A DNA stretch of 64,000 nt from SIG299 sp964632165 (GTDB lineage: Bacteria > Bacillota > Clostridia > Lachnospirales > Lachnospiraceae), in the NCBI GenBank assembly GCA_964632165.1, contig CAZWCZ010000004.1:1-64000 (forward strand). Reading direction: 5' to 3'. Below, piece by piece: positions 25,531-34,893 of the stretch. Position 1 is the first letter of the stretch, and each line of letters begins with the position of its first letter. Made by a program: the position numbers and the translations under genes. Under the pieces are notes generated by a model. That model was not told where the DNA came from. It did not search any database and saw only the letters and a program-made list of their open reading frames with translations.

Positions 25531-28281
25531 ATGATCTACGGACTGGAAGGAAAGTGGGATGTGATACTGGAAGGACGAAAATGCGGAGAACTTCTGTTGC
25601 CGGGAACATTAGATGAAGGAAAGATTGGATATCCGGATATTTCATCCGGAATGCTGCATCCGGACGAAATATCCGCGGGTGGATGGGATCATTCGGTGAT
25701 CACGACACGGTTTACAAGAAATTATACTTACCGGGGAGCAGCAGAGTTTACAAGGACACTCTGTATTCCGGAGAATATGTTTGATACAGGGAAGCCACGA
25801 TTGTTTTTGACGGCAGAGAGGTGCAGATGTCTTTCCCTTTTGATAAACAAAAGAGAGGTGCCTGCATACGGGGACGTTTCTTTAAGTACACCATATCTGT
25901 TTGAAGTAACTGATTTTCTGGAAAAAGGGGACCAAGAGGTAACACTTACATTTGTTTCCGATAACAGTTATCCGCATCTTCCTGCGGAAGAAGTTCTTTA
26001 TTCTTCGGCGGCAACGGATGAAACACAGACAAACTGGAACGGGATTTTAGGAAACTTTTTTTTGGAGAATAAAGAAAAGACGTTTCTTTCCGGTTTCCGG
26101 GTCTGCTTACAGAATGATACTATTACGGTAAGGATAGAAATCGATGCAGGAGAAGCATTTGAAGGAAGCGTTTGTTTATCTTCTGAGGTCTTAAAAGGGG
26201 AAGTGATCGTTCCGGTAAGAATCGATGCTCCGGGAATTTTCCAAATAAGTTGTTCTAAATTGGCTCTTTCAAAAAAAGTTCGGATGTGGGAAGAAGGAGA
26301 AGGAAACTTATATAAGTTTACAGCGACTCTTTCGAACGGATCAGCAAAAACGGAAGACATTGGGTTGCGTACGTTTTGTGAAGACGGACAGGGACATTTT
26401 TCTTTAAATGGGCACCGTGTATTTTTGCTCAGCGAAGCAAATTGCGCGGAATTTCCTGAAACAGGGTATCCGCCGATGCAGGAACCGGAATGGGAAGAAA
26501 TTCTGAAGAAATATAAGATGTATGGAGTGAATCATCTCCGTTTTCATTCGCATTGTCCGCCGGAAGCTGCATTTAAGGCAGCGGACAGGCAGGGAATGTT
26601 ACTGCAGCCGGAACTTTCCCATTGGGATCCGAAACATGCATTGGAATCTGAAGAAAGCTATGCTTATTATAGGAAGGAACTGCTTTGTATCCTGAGGCAA
26701 TATGCGAATCATCCTTCTTTTGTGATGCTGACATTAGGAAATGAACTGCAGGCAGAGGAACTGGGACATGAAAGAATGAAAGAACTGGTTCGGCTGGCAA
26801 AAGAAACGGATGCGACAAGAATGTATGCAGAGTCTTCTAATCTGCATTATGGCTGGAAAGGCTGTGACACGGTCAATGACTTTTATACGGCACAACAACA
26901 TATGGGAGATGCGCATTTGAGGGCGACATTTGCCTGCCATGACAAGGAACGCCGCCGCTTGTATGGATATCTGAATAATAGCTATCCGAATGCAAAAACC
27001 AATTATGATGCCTCAATGCGGGAAGTAAGAAAAACATTTATGGGACCGGTATTTGGATTTGAGGTCGGACAGTATGAAATTCTTCCGGATTTTGAGGAAT
27101 TGGGAGAATTTCATGGTATTACACGACCGGATAATCTGATGTGGATAAAGGAAAGAGTACAAAAGGCAGGACTGCTGGAACAGTGGAAAGAGTATATAGA
27201 AGCTTCAGGAGAACTGTCAAGGATCTGCTATCGGGAAGAAGTGGAAGCAGCACTTCGAACGAAAGATTTTTCTGGGCTTTCCCTGCTTGGCATTCAGGAT
27301 TTCCCGGGACAGGGAACTGCTTTGGTCGGAATGATGAATTCGCATCTGCAGACAAAACCCTACCCGTTTGCACAACCGGAAAGATTTCGAAAATTTTTTA
27401 CAAACCGGCTGCCGTTAGTGCTTTTGGAAAAGTATACTTATACGAATACGGAAAATCCGGAAGCGGATGTTATGGTGGCAAATTATGGAAAAGAAGATAT
27501 CATCGGGACGTTAGCCTGCAGGATTACCGTGTGCGGAAAAGGGGAAACGAACGATAAGAGTGAAGTTATTGTGAGACAGGACAAAGAGCGATGTCCATCC
27601 GGTGAGCTGACATTAGTGGGACGGATCATAATTCCATTACAAAAGTTTACAGAACCGGTGAAGCTGGATTTGTCTGTTCAAATCGGAGAAATAGAAAACA
27701 CGTATCCAATCTGGGTATATCCGGAGGAAAGAAGAAAATGTCCGGAGCTGGTATACGAGACAAAGCATATGAATGATAAGGCAAAAGCGATATTGGAAAA
27801 GGGAGGAACGGTATATTTATCACCTGATTCTGTAAAAGAACAGCTGCCGCATTCCATCCGGGGACAATTTTCTACAGATTTCTGGTCGGTCGGAACATTT
27901 TCAGCACAGGAAGGCGGTATGGGACTCTGGATTGAAAAAGACCATCCGGTGTTCAAAAGATTTCCGACAGAGTTTCATACAAACTGGCAGTGGTGGCTTA
28001 TGGCGGGACAACGGGCAGTCATACTGCCTGAGGAATGGAAAGAGATCCGACCGATTGTACGGCAGTTAGACAGTTACGCTTATTTGCGGCCAATGGCAAT
28101 GCTTTTGGAATGCCGCTGTGGAAATGGAAAGCTGCTGCTTTCCACGATGGGGCTGCAGCAGCTTACAGAATATCCGGAAGCAAGAGCTTTACTCAATTCC
28201 ATTTATGATTATCTTGATTCAGAAGAATTTTCTCCGGCACAGAGGATACCGGTGGAAGCACTGGAGAAGATGGTAAAATAG
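25531..28281 (+). CDS. Glycoside hydrolase family 2-like protein
   Basis: A 916-residue protein with the GH2 layout: N-terminal jelly-roll and sandwich domains (about 1-290), then a TIM barrel. LTLGNELQAEE holds the likely acid/base Glu near 405, and FGFEVGQYEI has a candidate nucleophile near Glu511. After about 660 come further beta-rich domains (WVYPEERRKCP). Substrate unknown. It differs strongly from the LacZ at 47580. GAGGAGG precedes ATG 25531; an upstream start inside the DUF5107 gene is unlikely. The stop lies 5 bases from that of the convergent DUF1846 gene. Probably intracellular, as no signal peptide is seen. Confidence 0.8.
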   Translation: MIYGLEGKWDVILEGRKCGELLLPGTLDEGKIGYPDISSGMLHPDEISAGGWDHSVITTRFTRNYTYRGAAEFTRTLCIPENMFDTGKPRLFLTAERCRCLSLLINKREVPAYGDVSLSTPYLFEVTDFLEKGDQEVTLTFVSDNSYPHLPAEEVLYSSAATDETQTNWNGILGNFFLENKEKTFLSGFRVCLQNDTITVRIEIDAGEAFEGSVCLSSEVLKGEVIVPVRIDAPGIFQISCSKLALSKKVRMWEEGEGNLYKFTATLSNGSAKTEDIGLRTFCEDGQGHFSLNGHRVFLLSEANCAEFPETGYPPMQEPEWEEILKKYKMYGVNHLRFHSHCPPEAAFKAADRQGMLLQPELSHWDPKHALESEESYAYYRKELLCILRQYANHPSFVMLTLGNELQAEELGHERMKELVRLAKETDATRMYAESSNLHYGWKGCDTVNDFYTAQQHMGDAHLRATFACHDKERRRLYGYLNNSYPNAKTNYDASMREVRKTFMGPVFGFEVGQYEILPDFEELGEFHGITRPDNLMWIKERVQKAGLLEQWKEYIEASGELSRICYREEVEAALRTKDFSGLSLLGIQDFPGQGTALVGMMNSHLQTKPYPFAQPERFRKFFTNRLPLVLLEKYTYTNTENPEADVMVANYGKEDIIGTLACRITVCGKGETNDKSEVIVRQDKERCPSGELTLVGRIIIPLQKFTEPVKLDLSVQIGEIENTYPIWVYPEERRKCPELVYETKHMNDKAKAILEKGGTVYLSPDSVKEQLPHSIRGQFSTDFWSVGTFSAQEGGMGLWIEKDHPVFKRFPTEFHTNWQWWLMAGQRAVILPEEWKEIRPIVRQLDSYAYLRPMAMLLECRCGNGKLLLSTMGLQQLTEYPEARALLNSIYDYLDSEEFSPAQRIPVEALEKMVK

Positions 28282-28286
28282 ACAGA

Positions 28287-29747
28287 TCAAATACTCTTTG
28301 GTTCGTTTGTTACATCACAGTGAAGCTTTTTAAAAATCCGTTTATCAGTAACGGAAAGGAGAACACTGGAATGGATCTGGCATCCGGATAATTTTGAAAG
28401 TTGTTCCAGTACAAGGGCTGCATCCGGGTTTTTTGCTGCATTTGCCGACAGGGCGATGAGCATTTCATCTGTGTGCAGCCTTGGATTGCGGCTGCCAAGA
28501 TACTGGGTTTTCAAAGTCTGGATCGGTTCCAGCGATTCCGGTGAAAGTACTTTTTCTTCGTGAGGGATTCCGGCAAGGTGTTTCAGAGAATTCATCAGGG
28601 CAGCAGCACTTGCGCCCAGAAGTTTTCCGGTTTTTCCTGTGATGATCGTGCCGTCATTTAATTCAATGGCGACCGCAGGTGCACCTGTGGATGCAGCACG
28701 GTCTAAAGCAGGGGCTACAACACGGCGATCATGAACCGTGAGACCTTCTTTGCTCATCAGGAGTTCCAGCTGAATCAGTTCAGACTGGTTGTGGGAGCCG
28801 TCCGCAACACCGGCAAGTGCCTGATAGTAACGGCGGATGATTTCCTGGTGGGAAGCTTCTTTACAGGCATCATCATCAAAAATGCAGTTTCCGGCCATAT
28901 TGACTCCCATATCGGTCGGCGAAGCGTACGGACTGGTGCCGAAAATCCTCATGAACATGGCATTCAGTACAGGGAATATTTCAACATCACGATTATAGTT
29001 TACTGTTGTGATGCCATATGCTTTTAAATGGTACGGATCAATCATGTTGACATCATTCAAATCAGCTGTAGCAGCTTCGTAAGCGAGATTGACCGGGTGA
29101 TCCAGTGGAAGGTTCCATACCGGAAAAGTTTCATATTTTGCATAGCCGGCGCGCACTCCGCGTTTATGTTCGTGGTAAAGTTGAGAAAGGCAGGTCGCCA
29201 TTTTTCCACTGCCGGGACCCGGTGCGGTAACGACAACCAATGGACGTGTTGTTTCAATATAGTCGTTTTTACCAAAGCCTTCATCGCTTACGATAAAAGG
29301 GATGTTGGTCGGATAGCCGGGGATGGCATAGTGATGATATACCCGGATCCCCATATTTTCCAGGCGGGTCTGAAAGACATTTGCACTATGTTGGTTTGCG
29401 TACATGGAAAGAACGACACTTCCTACATAAAGGCTGCGTGAACGGAATTCATTGATGAGACGGATCACATCTTTGTCATAGGTAATGCCAAGATCTGCAC
29501 GGACTTTATTGCGCTCAATGTCTTCTGCGCTGACTACCATGACAATTTCTGCCTGGTCGGCAAGCTGCATCAGCATCTGGAGTTTACTGTCAGCGGCAAA
29601 TCCAGGCAGAACACGTGCTGCGTGGTAATCATCGAACAATTTTCCACCAAATTCAAGATACAGCTTGTTATCAAATTTCCTGATGCGTTCCATAATGTGC
29701 TCTGACTGCATTTTCAGATACTTTTCGTTATCAAATCCAGGTTTCAT
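28287..29747 (-). CDS. DUF1846 / UPF0371 family protein
   Basis: A 486-residue cytoplasmic protein of the DUF1846 (UPF0371) family, recognised by its N-terminal GFDNEKYLKMQSEHIMERI and the TAPGPGSGKMATCLSQLYHE motif (about 180-200), which resembles a nucleotide-binding loop. DUF1846 is broadly conserved in Firmicutes and its biochemical function is not established. The ATG at 29747 has AAGGAG 6 bases upstream. A standalone reverse-strand gene between the GH2 gene and the assembly gap. Confidence 0.9.
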   Translation of the reverse strand: MKPGFDNEKYLKMQSEHIMERIRKFDNKLYLEFGGKLFDDYHAARVLPGFAADSKLQMLMQLADQAEIVMVVSAEDIERNKVRADLGITYDKDVIRLINEFRSRSLYVGSVVLSMYANQHSANVFQTRLENMGIRVYHHYAIPGYPTNIPFIVSDEGFGKNDYIETTRPLVVVTAPGPGSGKMATCLSQLYHEHKRGVRAGYAKYETFPVWNLPLDHPVNLAYEAATADLNDVNMIDPYHLKAYGITTVNYNRDVEIFPVLNAMFMRIFGTSPYASPTDMGVNMAGNCIFDDDACKEASHQEIIRRYYQALAGVADGSHNQSELIQLELLMSKEGLTVHDRRVVAPALDRAASTGAPAVAIELNDGTIITGKTGKLLGASAAALMNSLKHLAGIPHEEKVLSPESLEPIQTLKTQYLGSRNPRLHTDEMLIALSANAAKNPDAALVLEQLSKLSGCQIHSSVLLSVTDKRIFKKLHCDVTNEPKSI

Positions 29748-29851
29748 AGTGCTCTCCTTATTCAACAGCATTGTTGTGAATCAATTTCAAAATTAAGATA
29801 ACTATATCATAGTTTTGAAGGTTTCACAACTGGTTCCGGAATATTTTCATA

Positions 29852-29879
29852 TTGAAAAAAAGCAAAAAAATGTTACAAT
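29852..29879 (+). promoter_or_regulatory. Promoter of maf
   Basis: TTGAAA at 29852-29857 and a TG-extended TACAAT at 29874-29879 are separated by 16 bases. It lies left of the assembly gap. Confidence 0.65.
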
Positions 29880-29906
29880 GAAATGGGTATAAAAAATCGG
29901 AAAGGG

Positions 29907-30116
29907 AGAAAAGAATACGAGGGGAAAAGATGAAATATCGAGTGGTTTTGGCATCGGGTTCNNNNNNNNNNNNNNNNNNNNNNNNNNNNNNNNNNNNNNN
30001 NNNNNNNNNNNNNNNNNNNNNNNNNNNNNNNNNNNNNNNNNNNNNNNNNNNNNNNNNNNNNAGAAAAGAATACGAGGGGAAAAGATGAAATATCGAGTGG
30101 TTTTGGCATCGGGTTC
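29907..30116. repeat. Exact 55-base duplication flanking the N gap
   Basis: Bases 29907-29961 are identical to 30062-30116 and include the ribosome site and first codons of maf (ATG at 29930 and again at 30085). The pattern is that of two contig ends sharing a k-mer overlap, so the left copy is probably an artefact. Confidence 0.9.
29962..30061. other. Assembly gap of 100 N
   Basis: One hundred N bases, a standard placeholder length. Because the flanks overlap exactly, probably no real sequence is missing. The DUF1846-to-maf stretch of over 300 bases otherwise holds only the maf promoter and ribosome site. Confidence 0.97.
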
Positions 30117-30672
30117 GCCAAGGAGAAAAGAACTGTTAGAGCAAATTGGAGTTTCATTTGAAATAAGGACAAGTAAGGCAGAAGAAGTGATCACCGGAAA
30201 TGATCCGAAAGAGACAGTAAAGGAACTTTCCCGGGAAAAGGCAGAAGACGTGGCAGGAGAAATTCAGGGACCGGCATTGATCCTTGGTGCTGACACTGTA
30301 GTTGCACATGATGGGAAAATACTTGGGAAACCAAAGGAAAAAGAGGATGCATTTCGTATGATCTCCGGGTTGGCCGGGGATGAGCATTTTGTATATACCG
30401 GAGTATGTATATTGATCAAGGAAGAAAACGGAAGTGTTCGGAGAATTTCTTTTGCGGAAGAGACAAAAGTTGTTGTTTACGGCATGAGCGAGGAAGAAAT
30501 CCGGGATTATGTGGAAAGCGGTGAACCGATGGATAAGGCGGGAGCCTATGCGATCCAGGGGAAATTTGCACCATATGTCAAAGAAATTGTCGGAGATTAT
30601 TATAATATCGTCGGGCTGCCGATCGCAGGGATCTTTCAGAGGTTGAAAGAAGAGGGAATTTCTTTGACATAA
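30085..30672 (+). CDS. maf: Maf-family nucleotide pyrophosphatase
   Basis: House-cleaning NTP pyrophosphatase of the Maf/YhdE family, which hydrolyses dTTP/UTP or modified nucleotides; overexpression is linked to septum inhibition. The conserved LASGSPRRKELL is at residues 7-18, with ILGADTVV and GKPKEKEDAFRMI following, then MDKAGAYAIQGKF. At 195 residues it is typical. Part of a duplicated start lies left of the N gap. dtd follows after 38 bases and is probably co-transcribed. Confidence 0.95.
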   Translation: MKYRVVLASGSPRRKELLEQIGVSFEIRTSKAEEVITGNDPKETVKELSREKAEDVAGEIQGPALILGADTVVAHDGKILGKPKEKEDAFRMISGLAGDEHFVYTGVCILIKEENGSVRRISFAEETKVVVYGMSEEEIRDYVESGEPMDKAGAYAIQGKFAPYVKEIVGDYYNIVGLPIAGIFQRLKEEGISLT

Positions 30673-30710
30673 TTGCGAATGCAGAAGAAGGAAAAAGGAG
30701 ACAAAGCAAT

Positions 30711-31151
30711 ATGAAATTTGTGATACAGAGAGTAAACCATGCAAGTGTTACCGTGGATGGAGCGGTCGTCGGGAGTATAGAAAAAGGATTTCTGGTATTG
30801 ATCGGAATATCAAACGAAGATACAAAAGAGATTGCAGATAAATATATCAAGAAGCTGTTAGGACTCCGTATTTTTGAAGACGAAAACGGGAAAACAAATC
30901 TTTCACTGAAAGATGTGGAAGGTGCACTTCTTCTTGTGTCGCAGTTTACTTTATATGCCGACTGCAGTCATGGTAACCGTCCTTCCTTTATCAATGCAGG
31001 AAAACCGGAACTGGCAAAGGAACTGTACGAATATATTACGGACGAATGCCGAAAACAGACTGCAGTGGTAGAGACGGGAGAATTCGGTGCAGATATGAAG
31101 GTAGAATTGGAAAATGACGGACCGTTTACGATCGTATTGGATCTGCCGTAG
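30711..31151 (+). CDS. dtd: D-aminoacyl-tRNA deacylase
   Basis: Removes D-amino acids wrongly attached to tRNA. SQFTLYAD (about 78-85), GNRPSF and the C-terminal NDGPFTIVLDLP with the conserved Gly-Pro motif identify Dtd. At 146 residues it is full length. AAAGGAG precedes the ATG. It is followed by a terminator, so it ends the maf-dtd unit. Confidence 0.95.
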   Translation: MKFVIQRVNHASVTVDGAVVGSIEKGFLVLIGISNEDTKEIADKYIKKLLGLRIFEDENGKTNLSLKDVEGALLLVSQFTLYADCSHGNRPSFINAGKPELAKELYEYITDECRKQTAVVETGEFGADMKVELENDGPFTIVLDLP

Positions 31152-31165
31152 GAAAAAATGAGAAA

Positions 31166-31215
31166 AGAGCTGCTGCTTTCAAAGCTTATTTGTTGGAAGC
31201 GACAGCTCTTTTTTT
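31166..31215 (+). terminator. Terminator of maf-dtd
   Basis: AGAGCTG at 31166-31172 pairs with CAGCTCT at 31203-31209, extended by further pairs with one mismatch, followed by a run of T. Confidence 0.75.
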
Positions 31216-31263
31216 ATCAGATGTTGCCTGAAATCTTTTGTATATAAACAAAAATCCTCTTAT

Positions 31264-31368
31264 TTAGAAACAGTTGCCGTTGAACAAGCTGCCAAAGATG
31301 TTGTTTAAACATGAGGAAGAATTGTTTCCGCAGATAAGTGGAAGTAAATAGTTTAAAAAGTTACACAT
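31264..31368 (-). CDS. 34-residue Cys/Asn-rich hydrophobic peptide
   Basis: A short ORF starting MCNFLNYLLPLICGNN with a strong AAGGAG 8 bases upstream. It has four Cys, many Asn and Phe, and two hydrophobic patches, resembling small clostridial sporulation or coat-type peptides in composition; this is inference. An 11-bp-arm hairpin (31388-31420) lies in its presumed 5' leader. A longer frame to 31482 exists but its added residues lack a ribosome site. No terminator was seen beyond it. Confidence 0.55.
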   Translation of the reverse strand: MCNFLNYLLPLICGNNSSSCLNNIFGSLFNGNCF

Positions 31369-31470
31369 GATGCTTACTCCTTTCTTAAACAACAGAAGGA
31401 TAAGAAGAGCTTCTGCTGTTTCATTTTTTGTCATTATGGATGTGACAGTGATAAGGATATCATGTGTTTT

Positions 31471-31516
31471 CAAAAAAAACAATGGAACCTGCTGGCAAAC
31501 CTGTCAGCAGATTCCA
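31471..31516 (-). terminator. Terminator of the cyclophilin gene
   Basis: On the reverse strand a stem of about 14 bp with one mismatch (arms near 31483-31496 and 31503-31516) is followed by eight T broken by one G. Confidence 0.75.
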
Positions 31517-31538
31517 TAACGGTTTTATCAGGATAAGA

Positions 31539-32063
31539 TTAGCGTTCCGCTTTGCGAGGTTCCGGATAGTCAACACCAAAGGTATCTACCGAAACCTTTG
31601 CCATGCGCTGAGTTTCCATAGGACGATCAGACCAGTCGGTCGGGACAGCGGCAATCTTATTGATGATATCTAAGCCTTCCGTAACTTTACCAAAGGCGGC
31701 ATATTGTCCGTCTAAATGCGGAGAATCTTTGTGCATCAGGAAAAACTGGGAGCCGGCAGAATCCGGATGCTGCGCTCTTGCCATGGAGATCACACCTGCC
31801 GTGTGCTTTAAATTGTTTTTAAAACCGTTCCAGGTAAATTCGCCCGGAATGGAATATCCCGGACCGCCCATGCCGGTACCGTCCGGACAGCCGCCCTGAA
31901 TCATAAATCCTTCAATGACTCTGTGGAAGATCAGTCCGTCATAAAAATGACTGTTAACAAGTGAGATAAAGTTGTTTACTGTATTTGGGGCGATCTCAGG
32001 ATAAAGTTCTATCTTGATGATATCGCCGGATTCCATTTGGATGGTTACGATAGGATTTGCCAT
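31539..32063 (-). CDS. Peptidyl-prolyl cis-trans isomerase, cyclophilin type
   Basis: Cytoplasmic prolyl isomerase that assists folding. Cyclophilin landmarks are FHRVIEGFMIQGG, GSQFFLMHKDSPHLDGQYAAFGKV and NTVNNFISLV. At 174 residues it is a minimal single-domain cyclophilin without a signal peptide. ATG 32063 (MANPIVTIQ) is chosen with GGAG upstream; the longer reading adds residues unlike the family. Single gene ended by its own terminator. Confidence 0.94.
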   Translation of the reverse strand: MANPIVTIQMESGDIIKIELYPEIAPNTVNNFISLVNSHFYDGLIFHRVIEGFMIQGGCPDGTGMGGPGYSIPGEFTWNGFKNNLKHTAGVISMARAQHPDSAGSQFFLMHKDSPHLDGQYAAFGKVTEGLDIINKIAAVPTDWSDRPMETQRMAKVSVDTFGVDYPEPRKAER

Positions 32064-32197
32064 AAATATAGTCTCCGTTTCTTTGATATAGTCTGTAAGT
32101 CCGTCTGTTAAAAAGGGAAACGGACTCTGAAATAAGTTTACCACGAAATATGGAAAATGTCCATCATGGTGTGCATCTTATGATACGATGTTGCTGT

Positions 32198-33358
32198 CTA
32201 TTTGCGCAGCAGGCGATACAAAGTCGGGTCTGCATGGATCCACTCAATAGAAGGGGCAATGAGATCAAGATTCTTTTGCAATGCTTCATCAGAAGGAATC
32301 TGCTTTCGCACGGCACGCAGCAGAATGTTTTTTGGAGTATGTTCCATATCAATGAATTCAAGAATCTGTGTCTGATAACCGGCGGATTCCAAAAGATTTG
32401 CACGGAGTGCATCGGTAAAGAGTGCAGCAGTGCGTTCCCTGATCAGTCCGTATTTCAGGAATGGGGTCAGGTCGGTATTGGAAATCTGACGGTTCAGTTC
32501 ATGCTGACAGCAGGGAACACTCAAAATGACAGAAGCGTTCCAGGTAATTGCCTTATACAGTGCAAAGTCAGTGGCGGTATCACAGGCATGCAGCGTTACA
32601 ACCATGTCTATGGACGAAACACCTTCGTAGTCTGCAATGTCGCCATGCAGGAAGGTGAGTTCGGTATAACCGAGTTTTTCTGCCAGACGGCTGCAGTTTG
32701 CGATTACGTCTTTTTTTAAGTCCAGACCGATGATACGGACATCACGGTGATGGAGGATCCTTAGAAAATGATATATGGCAAAGGTCAGATAGGATTTGCC
32801 GCACCCAAAATCCAAAATGGTGATCGGACGGTCAGAGGGCAGGGAAGGAAGGACATCCTGGACAAACTCAAGAAAACGGTTTATCTGACGGAACTTATCG
32901 TATTTTGCTTTTATAACGGTGCCGTCCTTTGTCATGACGCCAAGTTCGATTAAAAAAGGAACCGGGATCCCTTCTTTTAGAATATACTGCTTTGTACGGT
33001 TATGAGTAAGCGGAAGCTGAGGAAATGATTTTGCTTCCTTCTTTTTGAGAATGGCGATACTCCCCTTCTTGCTGACAAGAATCTGAACGGATCCGGAAGC
33101 ACAGGTCATTTGGCACTGGCGGAAGCGGTTTTCGAAGAAGGAAGGAAATAACGAAATCAGCTCCTGCAGCGAGACGTTCTTATGAAAAGCCTGTGTCTGT
33201 GTAAACTCTTCTATTTGATAGACCACGCATCCCTTGATGGTAAGAGGCCGGATCTTAACCTTCTTTAACGGTTCTGATTTAACAGGATTGCTGATGGTAG
33301 CCTCTGAAAGACCTGAGGCGAGCAATTCTTCTAATTCTTTATATTGTTCTGGTTCCAT
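32198..33358 (-). CDS. SAM-dependent methyltransferase (Methyltransf_32 type)
   Basis: A 386-residue class I methyltransferase. The SAM motif ILDFGCGKSYLTFAIYHF is near 185-202, the acidic loop LDLKKDVI follows, then HACDTATDFAL and VPCCQHEL, typical of the Methyltransf_32 family. The N-terminal ~150 residues form a separate domain. The target (RNA, protein or small molecule) is not known. AAAGGA is 8 bases before the ATG. It stands alone between cyclophilin and the nfeD-like gene. Confidence 0.88.
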   Translation of the reverse strand: MEPEQYKELEELLASGLSEATISNPVKSEPLKKVKIRPLTIKGCVVYQIEEFTQTQAFHKNVSLQELISLFPSFFENRFRQCQMTCASGSVQILVSKKGSIAILKKKEAKSFPQLPLTHNRTKQYILKEGIPVPFLIELGVMTKDGTVIKAKYDKFRQINRFLEFVQDVLPSLPSDRPITILDFGCGKSYLTFAIYHFLRILHHRDVRIIGLDLKKDVIANCSRLAEKLGYTELTFLHGDIADYEGVSSIDMVVTLHACDTATDFALYKAITWNASVILSVPCCQHELNRQISNTDLTPFLKYGLIRERTAALFTDALRANLLESAGYQTQILEFIDMEHTPKNILLRAVRKQIPSDEALQKNLDLIAPSIEWIHADPTLYRLLRK

Positions 33359-33515
33359 GATGAGAATCCTTTCTATTCAGGTGTTGCTTTTATTTTAGCA
33401 GATGAGAGGGGTTCTCTCAAGAAAATTATGCAAAAAAAATAAGAGATTTACTATTGATTAGTTATGGCGGATGAGGTAAGCTAAAGGAAAAGGAAAGGAA
33501 GGAGAAAGATAAGAT

Positions 33516-33983
33516 ATGTTGCAGTATGTATGGCTGGCATTGTTGATCTTTTTTATTATAGCAGAGGCGGCAACGGTGGGACTGGTCTCCATCTGGTTTG
33601 CAGGAGGGGCACTTGTGGCAATGTTTCTTGCCATGGCAAAAGTACAGGCGGCCTGGCAGCTGGCGGTGTTTTTTGCGGTTTCTTTTGTACTTCTGCTTGT
33701 TACAAGACCGATTGCAATGCGGCATTTTAATAATAAGAAAGAAAAGACAAATTATCAGAGCATTATCGGAAGAGTGGTCAGAATTACGGAGACGGTAGAT
33801 AATTTTCATCAGACCGGGGCGGCATTTGCTGATGGTAAAGAGTGGACGGTCCGCTCGACAGATGAAGAGGTTGTGATCGAAAAAGATGCACCGGCAGTGG
33901 TAGTAGCGGTAGAGGGAGTGAAACTTCTGGTAAAACCGGCAGAAGAAAATAATGAGAGAGAAAGCAGGAAAAGCATATGTTGA
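33516..33983 (+). CDS. NfeD-family membrane protein
   Basis: A 155-residue protein with two or three N-terminal membrane helices (about 4-75) and a C-terminal OB-fold beta-barrel (IGRVVRITETVDN... to VEGVKLLVKP), the short NfeD architecture. NfeD proteins usually partner with stomatin/flotillin-type proteins; no partner gene is adjacent here. AAGGAGG precedes the ATG. It overlaps the endonuclease IV gene by 7 bases. Confidence 0.87.
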   Translation: MLQYVWLALLIFFIIAEAATVGLVSIWFAGGALVAMFLAMAKVQAAWQLAVFFAVSFVLLLVTRPIAMRHFNNKKEKTNYQSIIGRVVRITETVDNFHQTGAAFADGKEWTVRSTDEEVVIEKDAPAVVVAVEGVKLLVKPAEENNERESRKSIC

Positions 33984-34882
33984 AAATAGGTTCTCATGTT
34001 GGAATGAGCGGAAAGGAAATGTTTCTTGGCTCGGTAAAAGAAGCACTTTCTTATGATGCAACTACATTTATGGTGTATACCGGCGCACCACAGAATACAA
34101 GAAGAAAAGAAATTTCAGAATTAAACATTGATGCCGGACTCGCGTTAGCAGGAGAACACGGCATTATAGAATTTGTTGTTCATGCTCCGTATATTATCAA
34201 TCTTGGAAATACGGAGAAAGCAGAAACTTTTTCACTTGCGGTAGAATTTCTGGCGAAAGAGCTGGAGCGTTCCGCGGCAATGCAGGCAAAGACACTGGTA
34301 CTGCATCCCGGCTCTCATGTGGGTGCAGGAGAGAAGGCAGGGATCGCAAAGATAATAGAAGGACTGAATACGGTTCTGACGGCAGATACACCGATCACGG
34401 TGGCACTGGAGACGATGGCAGGAAAAGGAAGCGAGATCGGAAAAACCTTTGAAGAACTTGCCGCGATCTATGATGGTGTAGTTCATAACGAAAAGCTGAG
34501 AGTCTGTTTTGATACCTGCCATACGCATGATGCCGGTTATGATATTATACATGATTTTGACGGAGTTGCGGCGAAGTTCGACCGGCTGATCGGGAAAGAT
34601 CAGATTGCGGTATTTCACATCAATGACAGCAAAAATGTAGCAGGTGCCGCAAAAGACCGTCATGAAAATATCGGATTCGGATGCATTGGATTTGATGCAT
34701 TAAATTACATCGTACATCATCCGGAGTTTACAGAGGTACCAAAAATTCTGGAATCCCCGTATGTAACAGAGACGGAAGAGGCAAAAATAAAATCGCTTCC
34801 GCCATACCGGCAGGAGATCCGTATGTTACGGGAGGGAAAATTCCATCCGACCCTGATCGAAGAAATCAGAGCAAAAATTTAA
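33977..34882 (+). CDS. nfo: Deoxyribonuclease IV (AP endonuclease)
   Basis: Zinc-dependent AP endonuclease acting at abasic sites in base-excision repair. The TIM-barrel metal ligands are in VVHAPYIINL, LHPGSHVGAG, VALETMAGKG, CFDTCHTHDAGYD and FHINDSKN. At 301 residues it is slightly longer than E. coli Nfo (285) but complete. It overlaps the nfeD-like gene by 7 bases, so translation may be coupled. A terminator-like hairpin follows. Confidence 0.95.
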   Translation: MLKIGSHVGMSGKEMFLGSVKEALSYDATTFMVYTGAPQNTRRKEISELNIDAGLALAGEHGIIEFVVHAPYIINLGNTEKAETFSLAVEFLAKELERSAAMQAKTLVLHPGSHVGAGEKAGIAKIIEGLNTVLTADTPITVALETMAGKGSEIGKTFEELAAIYDGVVHNEKLRVCFDTCHTHDAGYDIIHDFDGVAAKFDRLIGKDQIAVFHINDSKNVAGAAKDRHENIGFGCIGFDALNYIVHHPEFTEVPKILESPYVTETEEAKIKSLPPYRQEIRMLREGKFHPTLIEEIRAKI

Positions 34883-34893
34883 AAAGTGAGTAT

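Noticed and set aside
29930..29961. Second start of maf as a truncated duplicate gene
   Set aside because: It is part of the exact 55-base flank duplication next to the N gap and is better explained as an assembly artefact.
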